Source: Symbiodinium natans
Lineage: Eukaryota > Sar > Dinophyceae > Suessiales > Symbiodiniaceae
Direction: 5' to 3'
DNA length: 17,500 nt
Assembly: GCA_905221605.1 (NCBI GenBank)
Contig: CAJNDS010002024.1
Coordinates: forward strand, 673,263 to 690,762
Positions 15,101 to 17,500 of this stretch are shown piece after piece. The translations under genes and the position numbers were made by a program. The notes under the pieces are model-generated. The model was not told the origin of the DNA, did no database searches, and worked only from the letters and a program-made list of their open reading frames with translations. Numbering within the stretch: the first letter of the stretch is position 1; each line of letters begins with the position of its first letter.

Positions 15101-17192
15101 GTTCTGGGTTGAGGGCTAAGGACTGAAGGTGAAAGGGCGTAGGGCAGACAATATACAACGTGCCTGAAGCGGCAAGATTCACGCGACCGCTCCCGCTTAG
15201 TGCTCACCAGGGAAATAAACGAAGGCCCCGTTCAAGAATCCTGCATGCCCAGTCCTTCAACCCTGCAAGGCTCTAAACCTTAAACACGCTTTAGAACTTA
15301 GCTCAACCCTAAGCCCTGCCCCAAGCCCCAAGCCCCAAAACCCCAAACCCCAAACCACAAACCCCAAACCCCAAACCCTAAACCCTAAACCCTAAACCCC
15401 AAACCCTAAAGCCTAAACCCTAAACCCTAAACCCTAAATCCTAAACCCTACACCCTAGCTTAGTCCGGAGAGCTCGTAGACGCCCTCCTTCTGCGCCAAC
15501 CTTGCATCAGACCATCGGATCAGCTTAGGAGCTCCCAGGTAGGGCATGCTTTTGTTGGAAGGCTTCTAGGAGTAGTAGGGTTTAGGGTTTAGGGTTTAGG
15601 GTTTAGGGTTTAGGGTTTAGGGTTTAGGGTTTAGGGTTAGGGTTTAGGGTTTAGGGTTCAGGGTTCAGGGTTTAGGGTTTAGGGTTTCAATGGGATTTGC
15701 GTAAGGACTATATGAGGGGACAGATGCGTGAAACTACCTACCTCAGGATGTCGGGCATGGCATGGTTTGGGGCGGGTTTTTCGGGGCTTCAAGCCCGAAA
15801 ACCAGGGTCAAAGGCTGGATCACCAGTTGCGCCTCGAACCTCCGGAATCTGCCCCGCACAACCCCCCCCCCCCCGACACGCAAAACCCTAAACCCTAAAA
15901 CCTAAACCCTAAACCCTAAATCCTGAAGCCCGAAGCCGACAAGCCGAATGTTAACGCCCGAGGTGCCCGACGGTTCGAATCGCGGAGAGAATCGCCCACG
16001 GAAACCCCGCAAGATCCTAAGCCTTAAGATTCTCTAAGGGTAGTTACATGGTCCCTTAATATGGGCCCCCTTAGAGAAGGTGAGAGACCATATTGTGGGA
16101 CCATGTAACTACCCGAAGAAAGTCCTAGGCCCCAAGAGTAACCTAAGAGTAAACGGGATGGCCTTTTTGGTGTAAAGGCGTTGAAAAGGGAGCCTAAACG
16201 CTTACACCCCCTTAAACCTCGACACAACCCCTAAACCCTAAACCCTAAACCCTAAACCCTATCCCCCAACCCAAGCTGCAGCCGGGAGGCTGCTTCTTGA
16301 GGTCACCCATGCCTTGGGTCCGCACAGGAGTTGAGGAGTTTGGAACTCTCGGGTTTAGGGAGACTAAGGTCTAGTGTTCAGCGTTTAGGGTTTAGGGTTT
16401 AGGGTTTAGGGTTTAGGGGTTAGGGTTGAAGGTTTAAGGCAAAGGTTTTATGGAGCAGGATTTTATAGAGTTCCTGCTGCACTTCTGGCGAGTGTATGCA
16501 CGAGGGGTTTCCTTTCAGTGATACTGGAAGTATACACTTGCAGCATATGTGGGTTACGAAAATAAGGGACCCAAATAGTAGGATTTCCTTCAAAACAAGG
16601 ACCCTAAACCCTAAACCCTAAACCCCAAACCCCAAGCCCCAAACCCTAAACCCTAAACCCCCATACAGGGCCCAGGTGCCTGAGCTGGACTTCTTCTGGT
16701 TCTCCTTCTCCGACTCCAGCTCGGCCTGATCAAGTGCTTCTTTGGGGCGGGGTGGTTGCAGGAGGGGGGGGGGGGGGGGGGGGTTTAGGGTTTAGGTTTG
16801 GGTTTTCGGTTTTGGGTTTGGGGTTTGGGGTTTGGGGTTTAGGGTTTAGGGTTTAGGGTAAGAGGGTTTTGGGGGGCGGGGGGGGGGGGGGGGGAGGGGG
16901 GGGGGGGGAGGTTCATGGGTGAAAGTAGGGGCATAAGTAGGGGAACTATACCTATAACCCTATTTCGGGCCCTCATACTCCGACTTATAACTAGTAGGGT
17001 TCAGTTTGGATTTGGGTGTAAGGTTTCTAAGGGGGCTGAGGCGTCAGAGTTCAGGATTTAGGGTTTTGGAGACAAGAGGGCGGGGTAAGTTTTACCCTAA
17101 ACCCTAAACCCTAAACCCTAAACCCTAAACCCTAAACCCTCAACCCTAGACTGCCCACGTTCTTCGGCTGACTCAGGGACGGACTCCTTATC
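89..17192 (-). CDS. SMC2: SMC2 condensin subunit, partial gene in 23 exons
   Basis: This is the overall span of one gene read from high to low coordinate; the exons are listed separately. SMC2 pairs with SMC4 in condensin, a nuclear ATPase complex that compacts chromosomes. Identification rests on the hinge: RRVTIIPLNKI (E18), FVFG followed by VCDTAETAKML (E21/E22), RVRTVTRDGDSY (E22) and DPAGTITGGSAP (E23) occur in the same order and spacing as in SMC2 proteins. IIPLNKI and RTVT..GD.(F/Y)DP.GT..GG point to SMC2 rather than SMC1, SMC3 or SMC4. The 23 pieces keep phase throughout (1128 nt, no stop), so this looks like a working gene. Both ends are cut off: the N-terminal Walker A head half lies above 17500, and the rest of the coil and the C-terminal head lie below 1. 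Exon edges were chosen by phase, by an AG|G acceptor and by length fit to human SMC2 recalled from memory. Individual edges could be off by a few bases. Confidence 0.9.
174..268 (+). repeat. telomere-like (TTTAGGG)n array filling intron 22
   Basis: About 13 units, several with single-base changes. The intron (158-290, 133 bp) is little more than this one array, which reads CCCTAAA on the gene's strand. It is one of only two introns with a single array. Confidence 0.95.
291..384 (-). CDS. SMC2: SMC2 exon 22 (hinge)
   Basis: Longest exon, 94 nt. It reads YMVCDTAETAKMLTFHP, then NVRVRTVTRDGDSY. The acceptor is GTGCAG|GTACAT and the donor AGCTAC|GCCCCT (GC). It matches FVCDNMDNAKKVAF and RTVTLGGDVF of human SMC2 at the same spacing. 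It is separated from E23 by only 133 bp. Confidence 0.95.
385..1021 (-). other. intron 21, four alternating telomere-like arrays
   Basis: Plus-strand content: CCCTAAA array 398-500, spacer, 28-base poly-G (567-594) running straight into TTTAGGG array 594-675, unique spacer 676-785, CCCTAAA 790-828, spacer, TTTAGGG 938-1001. The end arrays are inverted, but in the minority orientation (CCCTAAA at the donor end on the gene's strand). Confidence 0.85.
1022..1060 (-). CDS. SMC2: SMC2 exon 21 (hinge)
   Basis: Reads KEVQSAMKFVFG(P) between acceptor GCTCAG|GAAGGA and GT donor GGTCC|GTGCCC. It matches PELQKAMEFVFG of human SMC2. TCCGTGC occurs at this donor and again just before the acceptor AG of E22. 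Confidence 0.92.
1061..2151 (-). other. intron 20
   Basis: Plus-strand content: CCCTAAA/CCCGAAA array 1080-1195, spacer, TTTAGGG 1303-1368, spacer, CCCTAAA 1464-1500, fold-back element 1539-1647, short CCCTAAA patches, a duplicated TATACACTCACCAATA (1782-1797 and 1814-1829), CCCTAAA 1841-1912, spacer, TTTAGGG 2031-2136. I see no coding piece between E20 and E21. Confidence 0.8.
1539..1647. mobile_element. fold-back (MITE-like) element, family 1 copy A
   Basis: The terminal inverted repeats start GGAGGTTCAGGGT and match at 18 of the first 19 bases (1539-1557 against 1629-1647). The interior continues as an imperfect hairpin and encodes nothing. A second copy lies at 12008-12136. The TTCAGGG in the terminus resembles a telomere-unit variant. 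No clear target duplication is visible. Confidence 0.65.
2152..2203 (-). CDS. SMC2: SMC2 exon 20 (hinge)
   Basis: Reads ADAQVAMEIIGFETPF after a two-base lead. The acceptor is ACAAAG|GAGCCG and the donor TTTCGA|GCATTG (GC). It matches NVHVALSLVEYK of human SMC2. Joined to E19 it gives ILPEGADAQVAME in frame. Confidence 0.87.
2485..2515 (+). repeat. GATG microsatellite
   Basis: GATG units, uninterrupted at the right-hand end (ATGGATGGATGGATGG), in the telomere-poor middle of intron 19. Confidence 0.85.
2824..2845 (+). repeat. (GT)11 microsatellite
   Basis: Uninterrupted GT repeat directly in front of the 46-bp tandem repeat. Confidence 0.95.
2846..3138 (+). repeat. 46-bp tandem repeat, about 6.5 degenerate copies
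   Basis: Units start near 2846, 2895, 2941 (shortened), 2979, 3022, 3068 and 3114. The consensus resembles GATAGCAGAGGAAGGCCATG followed by TACCTTATGTTCGCCCTTAA and TTGAAG. Copies differ by roughly 15-30%, and the array breaks up after 3138. It starts directly at the end of the TG microsatellite. Confidence 0.75.
3610..3940 (-). repeat. CCCTAAA/CCCCTAAA array at the donor end of intron 19
   Basis: A long mixed array dominated by eight-base CCCCTAAA and CCCCCAAA variants, turning to perfect CCCTAAA at 3890-3925 next to exon 19. On the gene's strand it reads TTTAGGG(G) directly after the donor. Confidence 0.9.
3968..4022 (-). CDS. SMC2: SMC2 exon 19 (hinge)
   Basis: Reads DNSISPQVVRQARNILPE plus one base. 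The acceptor is ATCCAG|GACAAC and the donor CCGAAG|GCGAGC (GC). It matches ISARCIAPETLRVAQNLVG of human SMC2. The exon is followed by the largest intron (1764 bp). Confidence 0.9.
4023..4648 (-). other. intron 18
   Basis: Plus-strand content: TTTAGGG array 4035-4170 (nearly perfect to 4123), TTTCGGG variants to 4235, the family 2 repeat 4285-4352, a unique spacer with A13 (about 4515-4527), and CCCTAAA 4577-4644. On the gene's strand the ends are TTTAGGG (donor) and CCCTAAA (acceptor). Confidence 0.85.
4285..4352 (-). repeat. dispersed element, family 2 copy A
   Basis: Contains GTATAAGGGGGAACATCCC and AAGTAGCTGC. It aligns with the reverse complement of 11130-11189 over about 65 bp with a few mismatches and a short indel. 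It lacks the second terminal repeat seen in copy B, so it is probably a fragment. Confidence 0.65.
4649..4685 (-). CDS. SMC2: SMC2 exon 18 (hinge core)
   Basis: Reads RRVTIIPLNKIQ with one leading base. R(R/Y)TIIPLNKI is one of the most constant SMC2 hinge motifs. The acceptor is GGGACAG|GCGCCG and the donor is GA type (ATCCAG|GACGTT). The nine bases ATCCAGGAC at the end of this exon recur exactly at the start of E19. Confidence 0.94.
4686..5200 (-). other. intron 17
   Basis: Plus-strand content: array 4711-4808, which drifts from TTTAGGG to a run of TTCAGGG. Then come a unique spacer 4815-4935, a short TTTAGGG patch, CCCTAAA/CCCGAAA 4980-5040, a C-run to about 5051, TTTAGGG 5088-5114, and an A/T-rich stretch with long A tracts (5125-5193). 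That last stretch directly abuts the donor of E17. Confidence 0.8.
5201..5280 (-). CDS. SMC2: SMC2 exon 17 (hinge core)
   Basis: Starts VCAGGRLFFVIVDNEETGKA and ends LLEKGQ(L). The acceptor is TTGCTGCAG|GTGTGT and the donor is GA type (CCAGCT|GAGGCC). It matches [26 protein letters not shown] of human SMC2, including VVD..ETGK. Inside the intron an A/T-rich stretch (5125-5193) follows the donor directly, in place of the usual telomere-like array. Confidence 0.93.
5469..5568. mobile_element. fold-back (MITE-like) element, family 3
   Basis: Perfect 16-bp terminal inverted repeat GTGGCTGTCAAAAATT (5469-5484 against 5553-5568), with weaker pairing continuing inward (ATAATCCCTT against GTGGTCCCTT). 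It is 100 bp long and non-coding. Only one copy is visible in the window. Confidence 0.7.
5934..6085 (+). repeat. two tandem copies of a ~70-bp element, family 5
   Basis: Copy 1 (5934-6002) and copy 2 (6019-6085) both start AATTACTAAT(A/G)GTA and end ATAACCCCCA(G/A)AACCCTGTTC. The middle differs by small indels. A related sequence appears on the other strand near 16949-17012. Confidence 0.7.
6151..6240. repeat. short fold-back, 9-bp inverted ends
   Basis: TAAAGTGAG (6151-6159) faces CTCACTTTA (6232-6240). The right end runs into a TTTAGGG array. This is weak evidence for an element. Confidence 0.35.
6354..6377 (-). CDS. SMC2: SMC2 exon 16, 24-nt microexon (hinge)
   Basis: Reads AYFHRALE in phase 0, between acceptor CCTTTCAG|GCCTAC and GC donor CTGGAG|GCGGGG. 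ALE followed by VCAGGRLFF (E17) reproduces the ALE(L/V).AG..L(Y/F) motif of the SMC2 hinge, which makes this short exon credible. Both flanking arrays are TTTAGGG on the plus strand. Confidence 0.75.
6378..6829 (-). other. intron 15
   Basis: Plus-strand content: degenerate TTTAGGG 6413-6460, unique spacer to about 6630, then CCCTGAA turning to perfect CCCTAAA (6640-6798). On the gene's strand it begins TTTAGGG and ends CCCTAAA. Confidence 0.85.
6830..6893 (-). CDS. SMC2: SMC2 exon 15 (start of hinge domain)
   Basis: Reads NFNRSLVKGVMAKLFHLKPE then Y, with a leading base from E14. The acceptor is CCAGCAG|GAATTT and the donor GAGTAT|GCCACT (GC). N.NR..VKGV.A.L is the entry motif of the SMC2 hinge, which dimerises with the SMC4 hinge. 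Confidence 0.92.
6894..7700 (-). other. intron 14
   Basis: Plus-strand content: TTTAGGG 6901-6975, short CCCTAAA, a G-rich degraded array 7020-7140 ending in G16 (7144-7159), CCCTAAA 7201-7268, spacer, a long TTTAGGG array 7379-7545, spacer 7550-7640, CCCCGAAAA variants 7643-7695. Confidence 0.85.
7701..7786 (-). CDS. SMC2: SMC2 exon 14 (coil to hinge transition)
   Basis: Starts AEYHSNLGWLDGLRGHLG and continues NIDFNYSDPYR before a GC donor (CCTACAG|GCCTTA). The acceptor is CGAAAG|GCAGAG. LGNIDFNYSDPYRNFNRS, after joining to E15, matches the FPNLRFAYKDPEKNWNR motif that precedes the hinge in human SMC2. Confidence 0.88.
7787..8623 (-). other. intron 13
   Basis: Plus-strand content: TTTAGGG/TTTCGGG 7818-7990, family 4 fold-back 7991-8075, spacer, CCCTAAA/CCCGAAA array 8266-8375, spacer, CCCTAAA 8498-8572. 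The open frame seen on the minus strand here (8186-8449) is mostly translated telomere repeat. Confidence 0.85.
7991..8075. mobile_element. fold-back element, family 4 copy A (degraded)
   Basis: The right end GGGACCATATAACTACCC (8058-8075) and the left GCATGGTCCCTGAATATGG (7995-8013) are degraded matches to the perfect ends of copy B at 16038-16114. ACTACCCGAAGA follows the right end in both copies, so similarity extends slightly past the inverted repeat. Confidence 0.6.
8624..8667 (-). CDS. SMC2: SMC2 exon 13 (end of N-terminal coil)
   Basis: Reads FARLQQAKRQAEAE after a two-base lead. The acceptor is AGCTCAG|GCTTCG and the donor GCGGAA|GCAACA (GC). It is a clear amphipathic coil segment leading into the hinge. 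Alternative in-frame acceptors exist at 8650 and 8672, and 8667 fits both phase and the AG|G rule. Confidence 0.7.
8668..9306 (-). other. intron 12
   Basis: Plus-strand content: TTTAGGG 8713-8780, a spacer with two small hairpins (GCAGAA/TTCTGC near 8782 and TTTCAGG/CCTGAAA near 8797-8831), a unique spacer 8850-9120 with no recognisable feature, and a mixed CCCTAAA array 9125-9260. Confidence 0.8.
9307..9349 (-). CDS. SMC2: SMC2 exon 12 (coiled coil)
   Basis: Reads EKKEQLEAANFDTE plus one base. The acceptor is GCCCAG|GAGAAG and the donor GGAGG|GCTGCC (GC). LEAANFDTE corresponds to MKKLNYEE of human SMC2, a conserved spot late in the N-terminal coil. Two later donors (about 9299 and 9292) are also open. 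The chosen one gives an AG|G partner in E13 and the best length fit (44 against 42 residues to the start of the hinge). Confidence 0.8.
9350..9957 (-). other. intron 11, with an AT-rich island
   Basis: Plus-strand content: short TTTAGGG/TTTGGGG 9374-9420, an AT-rich unique island 9421-9634, TTTAGGG 9636-9690, a spacer with a hairpin TTGGCTG...CAGCCAA (9731-9758), then CCCTAAA 9840-9935. Confidence 0.85.
9421..9634. other. AT-rich unique island
   Basis: About 210 bp, much richer in A and T than anything else in the window and free of telomere units. It sits between two TTTAGGG arrays of the same orientation. ATTCA occurs at both edges (9421-9425 and 9630-9634), a possible 5-bp target duplication. 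No open frame or RNA structure was recognised. Confidence 0.6.
9958..10008 (-). CDS. SMC2: SMC2 exon 11 (coiled coil)
   Basis: Reads EHKRLAKERDAVETIIV in phase 0. The acceptor is CGCGAG|GAGCAC and the donor ATCGTC|GCCCCT (GC). It aligns with QEALEAVKRLK of human SMC2. From DAV here to NFDTE in E12 the spacing is 14 residues, as in human from AV to NYEE. Confidence 0.8.
10009..10131 (-). other. intron 10, the shortest (123 bp)
   Basis: Holds one array only (CCCTAAA 10063-10105 on the plus strand, TTTAGGG on the gene's strand) between short unique ends. With intron 22 it shows that a single array is compatible with a short intron. Confidence 0.8.
10132..10176 (-). CDS. SMC2: SMC2 exon 10 (coiled coil)
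   Basis: Reads ERIASSEQILGRSKQ in phase 0. The acceptor is GCCACAG|GAGCGC and the donor is GA type (AAGCAG|GACTTA). If the exon ran on it would meet TAG within three codons, which supports the donor. Only 123 bp separates it from E11. Confidence 0.72.
10177..10751 (-). other. intron 9
   Basis: Plus-strand content: a near-perfect TTTAGGG array 10225-10338, then an array of a different unit (10357-10450) built on ten-base ATTAAACCCC-like repeats. After that come C-rich degenerate repeats to 10560, a short spacer, and CCCTAAA 10633-10695. Confidence 0.85.
10752..10793 (-). CDS. SMC2: SMC2 exon 9 (coiled coil)
   Basis: Reads AEEKTKTMAIGSLK in phase 0, from acceptor GCTAG|GCCGAG to GC donor CTCAAG|GCCGGG. 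It aligns with the AEAKQAQMKLKHAQ stretch of human SMC2 (from memory). Confidence 0.7.
10794..11604 (-). other. intron 8
   Basis: Plus-strand content: TTTAGGG with variants 10836-11000 and 11028-11060, a fold-back region 11094-11247, an eight-base CCCTAAAA array 11310-11420, a short unique spacer (11426-11478), and a CCCTAAA-like array 11480-11590. Confidence 0.85.
11142..11247. mobile_element. fold-back element, family 2 copy B
   Basis: The terminal inverted repeats match at 18 of 22 bases (11142-11163 against 11226-11247, core GGGATGTTCC/GGAACATCCC). A second, overlapping hairpin pairs CCATGTTTGGACTT (from 11094) with AAGGTCCAGACATGG (11141-11155). That suggests a compound or nested insertion. 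It is related to 4285-4352 in the opposite orientation. Confidence 0.65.
11605..11641 (-). CDS. SMC2: SMC2 exon 8 (coiled coil)
   Basis: Reads LLAAQTRLQEMQ with one leading base. The acceptor is TGCCAG|GCTGCT and the donor ATGCAG|GCCCGG (GC). Leucines and methionine fall at heptad-like spacing. E7-E8 together match the GAEATLAGQMMACKNDI stretch of human SMC2 in length. Confidence 0.75.
12008..12136. mobile_element. fold-back element, family 1 copy B
   Basis: The inverted ends match at 22 of 26 bases (GGAGATTCATGGTACTTGGT against AGAGGTTCAGGGTACTTAGT on the opposite strand, then AACCCA on both). The right end AATGGGTTACTAAGTACCCT matches the left end of copy A at 1539, reverse complemented, apart from a small insertion in copy A. 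Confidence 0.7.
12473..12560 (-). repeat. higher-order telomere-like repeat with CCCGAAA
   Basis: A 21-base pattern of two CCCTAAA units followed by one CCCGAAA (once CCCGAAA CCCCAAA) repeats about four times. This means several units were copied together as a block. Confidence 0.75.
12591..12645 (-). CDS. SMC2: SMC2 exon 7 (coiled-coil interruption)
   Basis: Reads (G)MAEAPAPDAGEGRSMRE(Q). The acceptor is GGGCAG|GCATGG and this is one of only three GT donors (GAGCA|GTGCCT). The proline-, alanine- and glycine-rich start is not helical. It falls where human SMC2 has the short loop GLSSNEDGAE, before the coil resumes. Confidence 0.75.
12662..12916 (+). repeat. longest telomere-like (TTTAGGG)n array
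   Basis: About 36 units, nearly all exact, with a few single-base insertions or changes. On the gene's strand it is CCCTAAA ending about 17 nt before the acceptor of E7. Confidence 0.97.
13186..13264 (+). repeat. direct repeat, 22-23 bp, 57-bp spacing
   Basis: CGCTATTATGAAAAGCTTTT CGG at 13186 and CGCTATAATGAAAAGTTTTC GG at 13243 differ by one base and one indel. It lies in the unique spacer of intron 6. Confidence 0.7.
13479..13521 (-). CDS. SMC2: SMC2 exon 6 (coiled coil)
   Basis: Reads EIERAQWSMQALTA plus one base, from acceptor GCCGCCAG|GAGATC to GC donor GGCAG|GCGCTA. It aligns by eye with the AAAQQHFNAVSAG region of human SMC2. The donor and the next acceptor share the 7-mer GGCAGGC across the junction. 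Confidence 0.75.
13522..14688 (-). other. intron 5
   Basis: Plus-strand content: TTTAGGG array 13550-13730 with variants to 13760, a GC-rich unique block 13765-14040, degenerate CCCTAAA to 14215, spacer 14220-14335, CCCTAAA 14335-14375, a spacer with a doubled GGGCTTCAGGGCCG, CCCTAAA 14526-14568, TTTAGGG 14600-14677 next to E5. Both ends read CCCTAAA on the gene's strand. Confidence 0.8.
13765..14040 (-). other. GC-rich block with a basic open frame inside intron 5
   Basis: The minus strand (the gene's strand) stays open and encodes a very basic stretch with KPGRKTKCKAVRKTAVKKRP in it. It has no acceptor or donor that joins E5 to E6 in phase, and the coil length needs no extra residues here, so I do not call it an SMC2 exon. 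It could be a captured gene fragment or chance. The plus strand is open too, as expected of GC-rich DNA. Confidence 0.3.
14689..14743 (-). CDS. SMC2: SMC2 exon 5 (coiled coil)
   Basis: Reads KEKTKYDKLTEEDETTKK after a leading G. The acceptor is TTCCCAG|GAAAGA and the donor is GA type (AAGAAG|GACCGA). The strongly charged sequence is typical of an SMC coil. From E4 LAQKEG to E6 ERAQ the joined length is 33 residues, the same as the matching human stretch. Confidence 0.7.
14744..15473 (-). other. intron 4
   Basis: Plus-strand content: degenerate CCCTAAA-like 14770-14945, TTTAGGG/TTTCGGG 14965-15032, unique spacer 15040-15270 with nothing recognisable, then CCCCAAA/CCCTAAA 15270-15465. Both ends have the same orientation. 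Confidence 0.8.
15474..15500 (-). CDS. SMC2: SMC2 exon 4, 27-nt microexon (coiled coil)
   Basis: Reads LAQKEGVY with one base leading and two trailing. The acceptor is TGCAAG|GTTGGC and the donor TACGA|GCTCTC. LAQKEGVYEKEK, after joining to E5, aligns with LAAKEKEVKKIT of human SMC2 (from memory). Confidence 0.6.
15501..16290 (-). other. intron 3
   Basis: Plus-strand content: TTTAGGG 15578-15687, a spacer with hairpin GGTTTTTCGGGGCTT/AAGCCCGAAAACC (15775-15802) and C13 (15862-15874), CCCTAAA 15886-15920, a spacer with family 4 fold-back 16038-16114, CCCTAAA 16228-16260. Confidence 0.85.
16038..16114. mobile_element. fold-back element, family 4 copy B
   Basis: Perfect 18-bp inverted ends GGGTAGTTACATGGTCCC (16038-16055 against 16097-16114). 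Pairing continues inward through AATATGG/CCATATT after a short mismatch. It is 77 bp long and non-coding. A degraded relative lies at 7991-8075. Confidence 0.75.
16291..16312 (-). CDS. SMC2: SMC2 exon 3, 22-nt microexon (coiled coil)
   Basis: Reads (S)MGDLKK(Q). The acceptor is CCAAG|GCATGG with a two-base lead, and the donor is AAGCA|GCCTCC. It is supported mainly by phase: it joins E2 (phase 1) to E4 (phase 2) and keeps the coil within one residue of the human length over ESEKENQ to LAQKEGV. At 22 nt it could be a chance fit. Confidence 0.5.
16313..16685 (-). other. intron 2
   Basis: Plus-strand content: TTTAGGG 16376-16420, an AT-rich spacer 16440-16600 with a loose fold-back (GCTGCA...AGTGTAT against ATACACTTGCAGC), and CCCTAAA 16602-16665. 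TATACACT in the spacer is shared with the duplicated TATACACTCACCAATA of intron 20. Confidence 0.8.
16686..16725 (-). CDS. SMC2: SMC2 exon 2 (coiled coil)
   Basis: Reads AELESEKENQKKS plus one base. It lies between acceptor TTGATCAG|GCC and GC donor TCCA|GCTCAG. The charged, helix-forming sequence fits the N-terminal coil and aligns by eye with the ESKRKELEKN region of human SMC2 (from memory). Its flanks are telomere-like arrays: CCCTAAA on the low side and TTTAGGG on the high side of the plus strand. Confidence 0.65.
16726..17168 (-). other. intron 1, with long poly-G tracts
   Basis: Plus-strand content: G20 (16764-16783) running into TTTAGGG/TTTGGGG 16784-16860, a second interrupted poly-G region 16871-16909, a sequence related to family 5 (16949-17012), and CCCTAAA 17094-17148. 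Confidence 0.85.
17169..17192 (-). CDS. SMC2: SMC2 exon 1 of window (coiled coil)
   Basis: Reads DKESVPES in phase 0 and ends at a GC donor (TCA|GCCGAA). The 5' edge is uncertain: AAAAAG|GAT (17192), GATAAG|GAG (17186) and CCAAG|AAA (17198) are all in frame. It is highly charged and sits just before E2 in the expected coil, but it is too short to recognise alone. It is the weakest exon call in the gene. Confidence 0.45.
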
Positions 17193-17500
17193 CTTTTTCT
17201 TGGGTTTAGGGTTTGGGGTTGAAATTGGATTTCGGGTTTCGGGCGGGGTTTCGGGTTTAGGGGGGACGGGGGCCGGACATACCAGAAACAACTACCCACC
17301 AACAACCCTGAAAAGCCTAAGCCCTCAGCCTGAATCCAGGGCCTTCAATGGGGTTCAGGGTTTAGGGTTTAGGAGGGTTTAGGGTTTAGGGTTTAGGGTT
17401 TAGGGTTTAGGGTTTAGGGTTTAGGGTTTAGGGTCTAGGAGGGTCCTGGGGATCAGGAGAGCATTCAGAATCGCATGAGTCGCCGGAAGCCTAAACCCTA
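17193..17500 (-). other. intron upstream of E1 (partial)
   Basis: Plus-strand content: TTTAGGG/TTTCGGG 17201-17260, a unique spacer, a TTTAGGG array 17355-17432, a short unique piece 17436-17488, and the start of a CCCTAAA array at 17490. The 17436-17488 piece is not convincing as an exon in any frame. Confidence 0.7.

Noticed and set aside
15945-15995. tRNA 3' half, from GGTTCGAATC
   Set aside because: The T-arm stem does not pair and no acceptor or anticodon arm is present.
17436-17488. An additional SMC2 exon upstream of E1
   Set aside because: No frame resembles a coil, the flanking arrays are in the less usual arrangement, and no donor gives a usable phase.
1-17500. A true chromosome end or subtelomere
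   Set aside because: The repeats alternate in orientation dozens of times and are interleaved with in-phase exons of one gene. A telomere would be one terminal array in one orientation.
1-17500. CRISPR array
   Set aside because: The repeats are 7-base telomere units without regular spacers, in a eukaryotic intron setting.

Overview
The window is nuclear DNA of a eukaryote, most likely a dinoflagellate (inference). It holds no intact bacterial-style gene. About 93% is intron and repeat, built around many blocks of plant/alveolate-type telomere repeat in both orientations (TTTAGGG and its complement CCCTAAA). The dinoflagellate call rests on the TTTAGGG unit, on splice donors that are mostly GC or GA rather than GT, on acceptors that always read AG|G, and on very short exons.

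The short unique pieces between the telomere-like blocks join into one gene on the minus strand: SMC2, the condensin ATPase subunit. I can place 23 consecutive exons (E1 to E23) from about 17192 down to 89. They total 1128 nt (376 codons) and keep phase at every junction without a stop. The protein runs from the middle of the N-terminal coiled coil (E1-E13) into the hinge (E14-E23). The ATPase head halves and the rest of the C-terminal coil lie outside the window. Coil lengths match human SMC2 (from memory) within a few residues, so few exons should be missing.

The 22 complete introns (123 to 1764 bp, mean about 726 bp) are the unusual part. Nearly every intron end is a telomere-like array. 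Read on the gene's strand, 18 of 22 have CCCTAAA next to the acceptor and 16 of 22 have TTTAGGG next to the donor. In 16 of 22 the two ends are inverted relative to each other and could pair. The two shortest introns hold a single array. Between the arrays lie AT-richer spacers with several fold-back (MITE-like) elements, some in two copies, tandem repeats, microsatellites and poly-G/C tracts.

Layout by coordinate: 1-88, downstream intron; 89-384, hinge exons E23-E22; 1022-2203, E21-E20; 2204-3967, the largest intron, with a 46-bp tandem repeat; 3968-7786, E19-E14, hinge; 8624-17192, E13-E1, coiled coil; 17193-17500, upstream intron. No promoter, polyadenylation signal, RNA gene or other protein gene could be supported.
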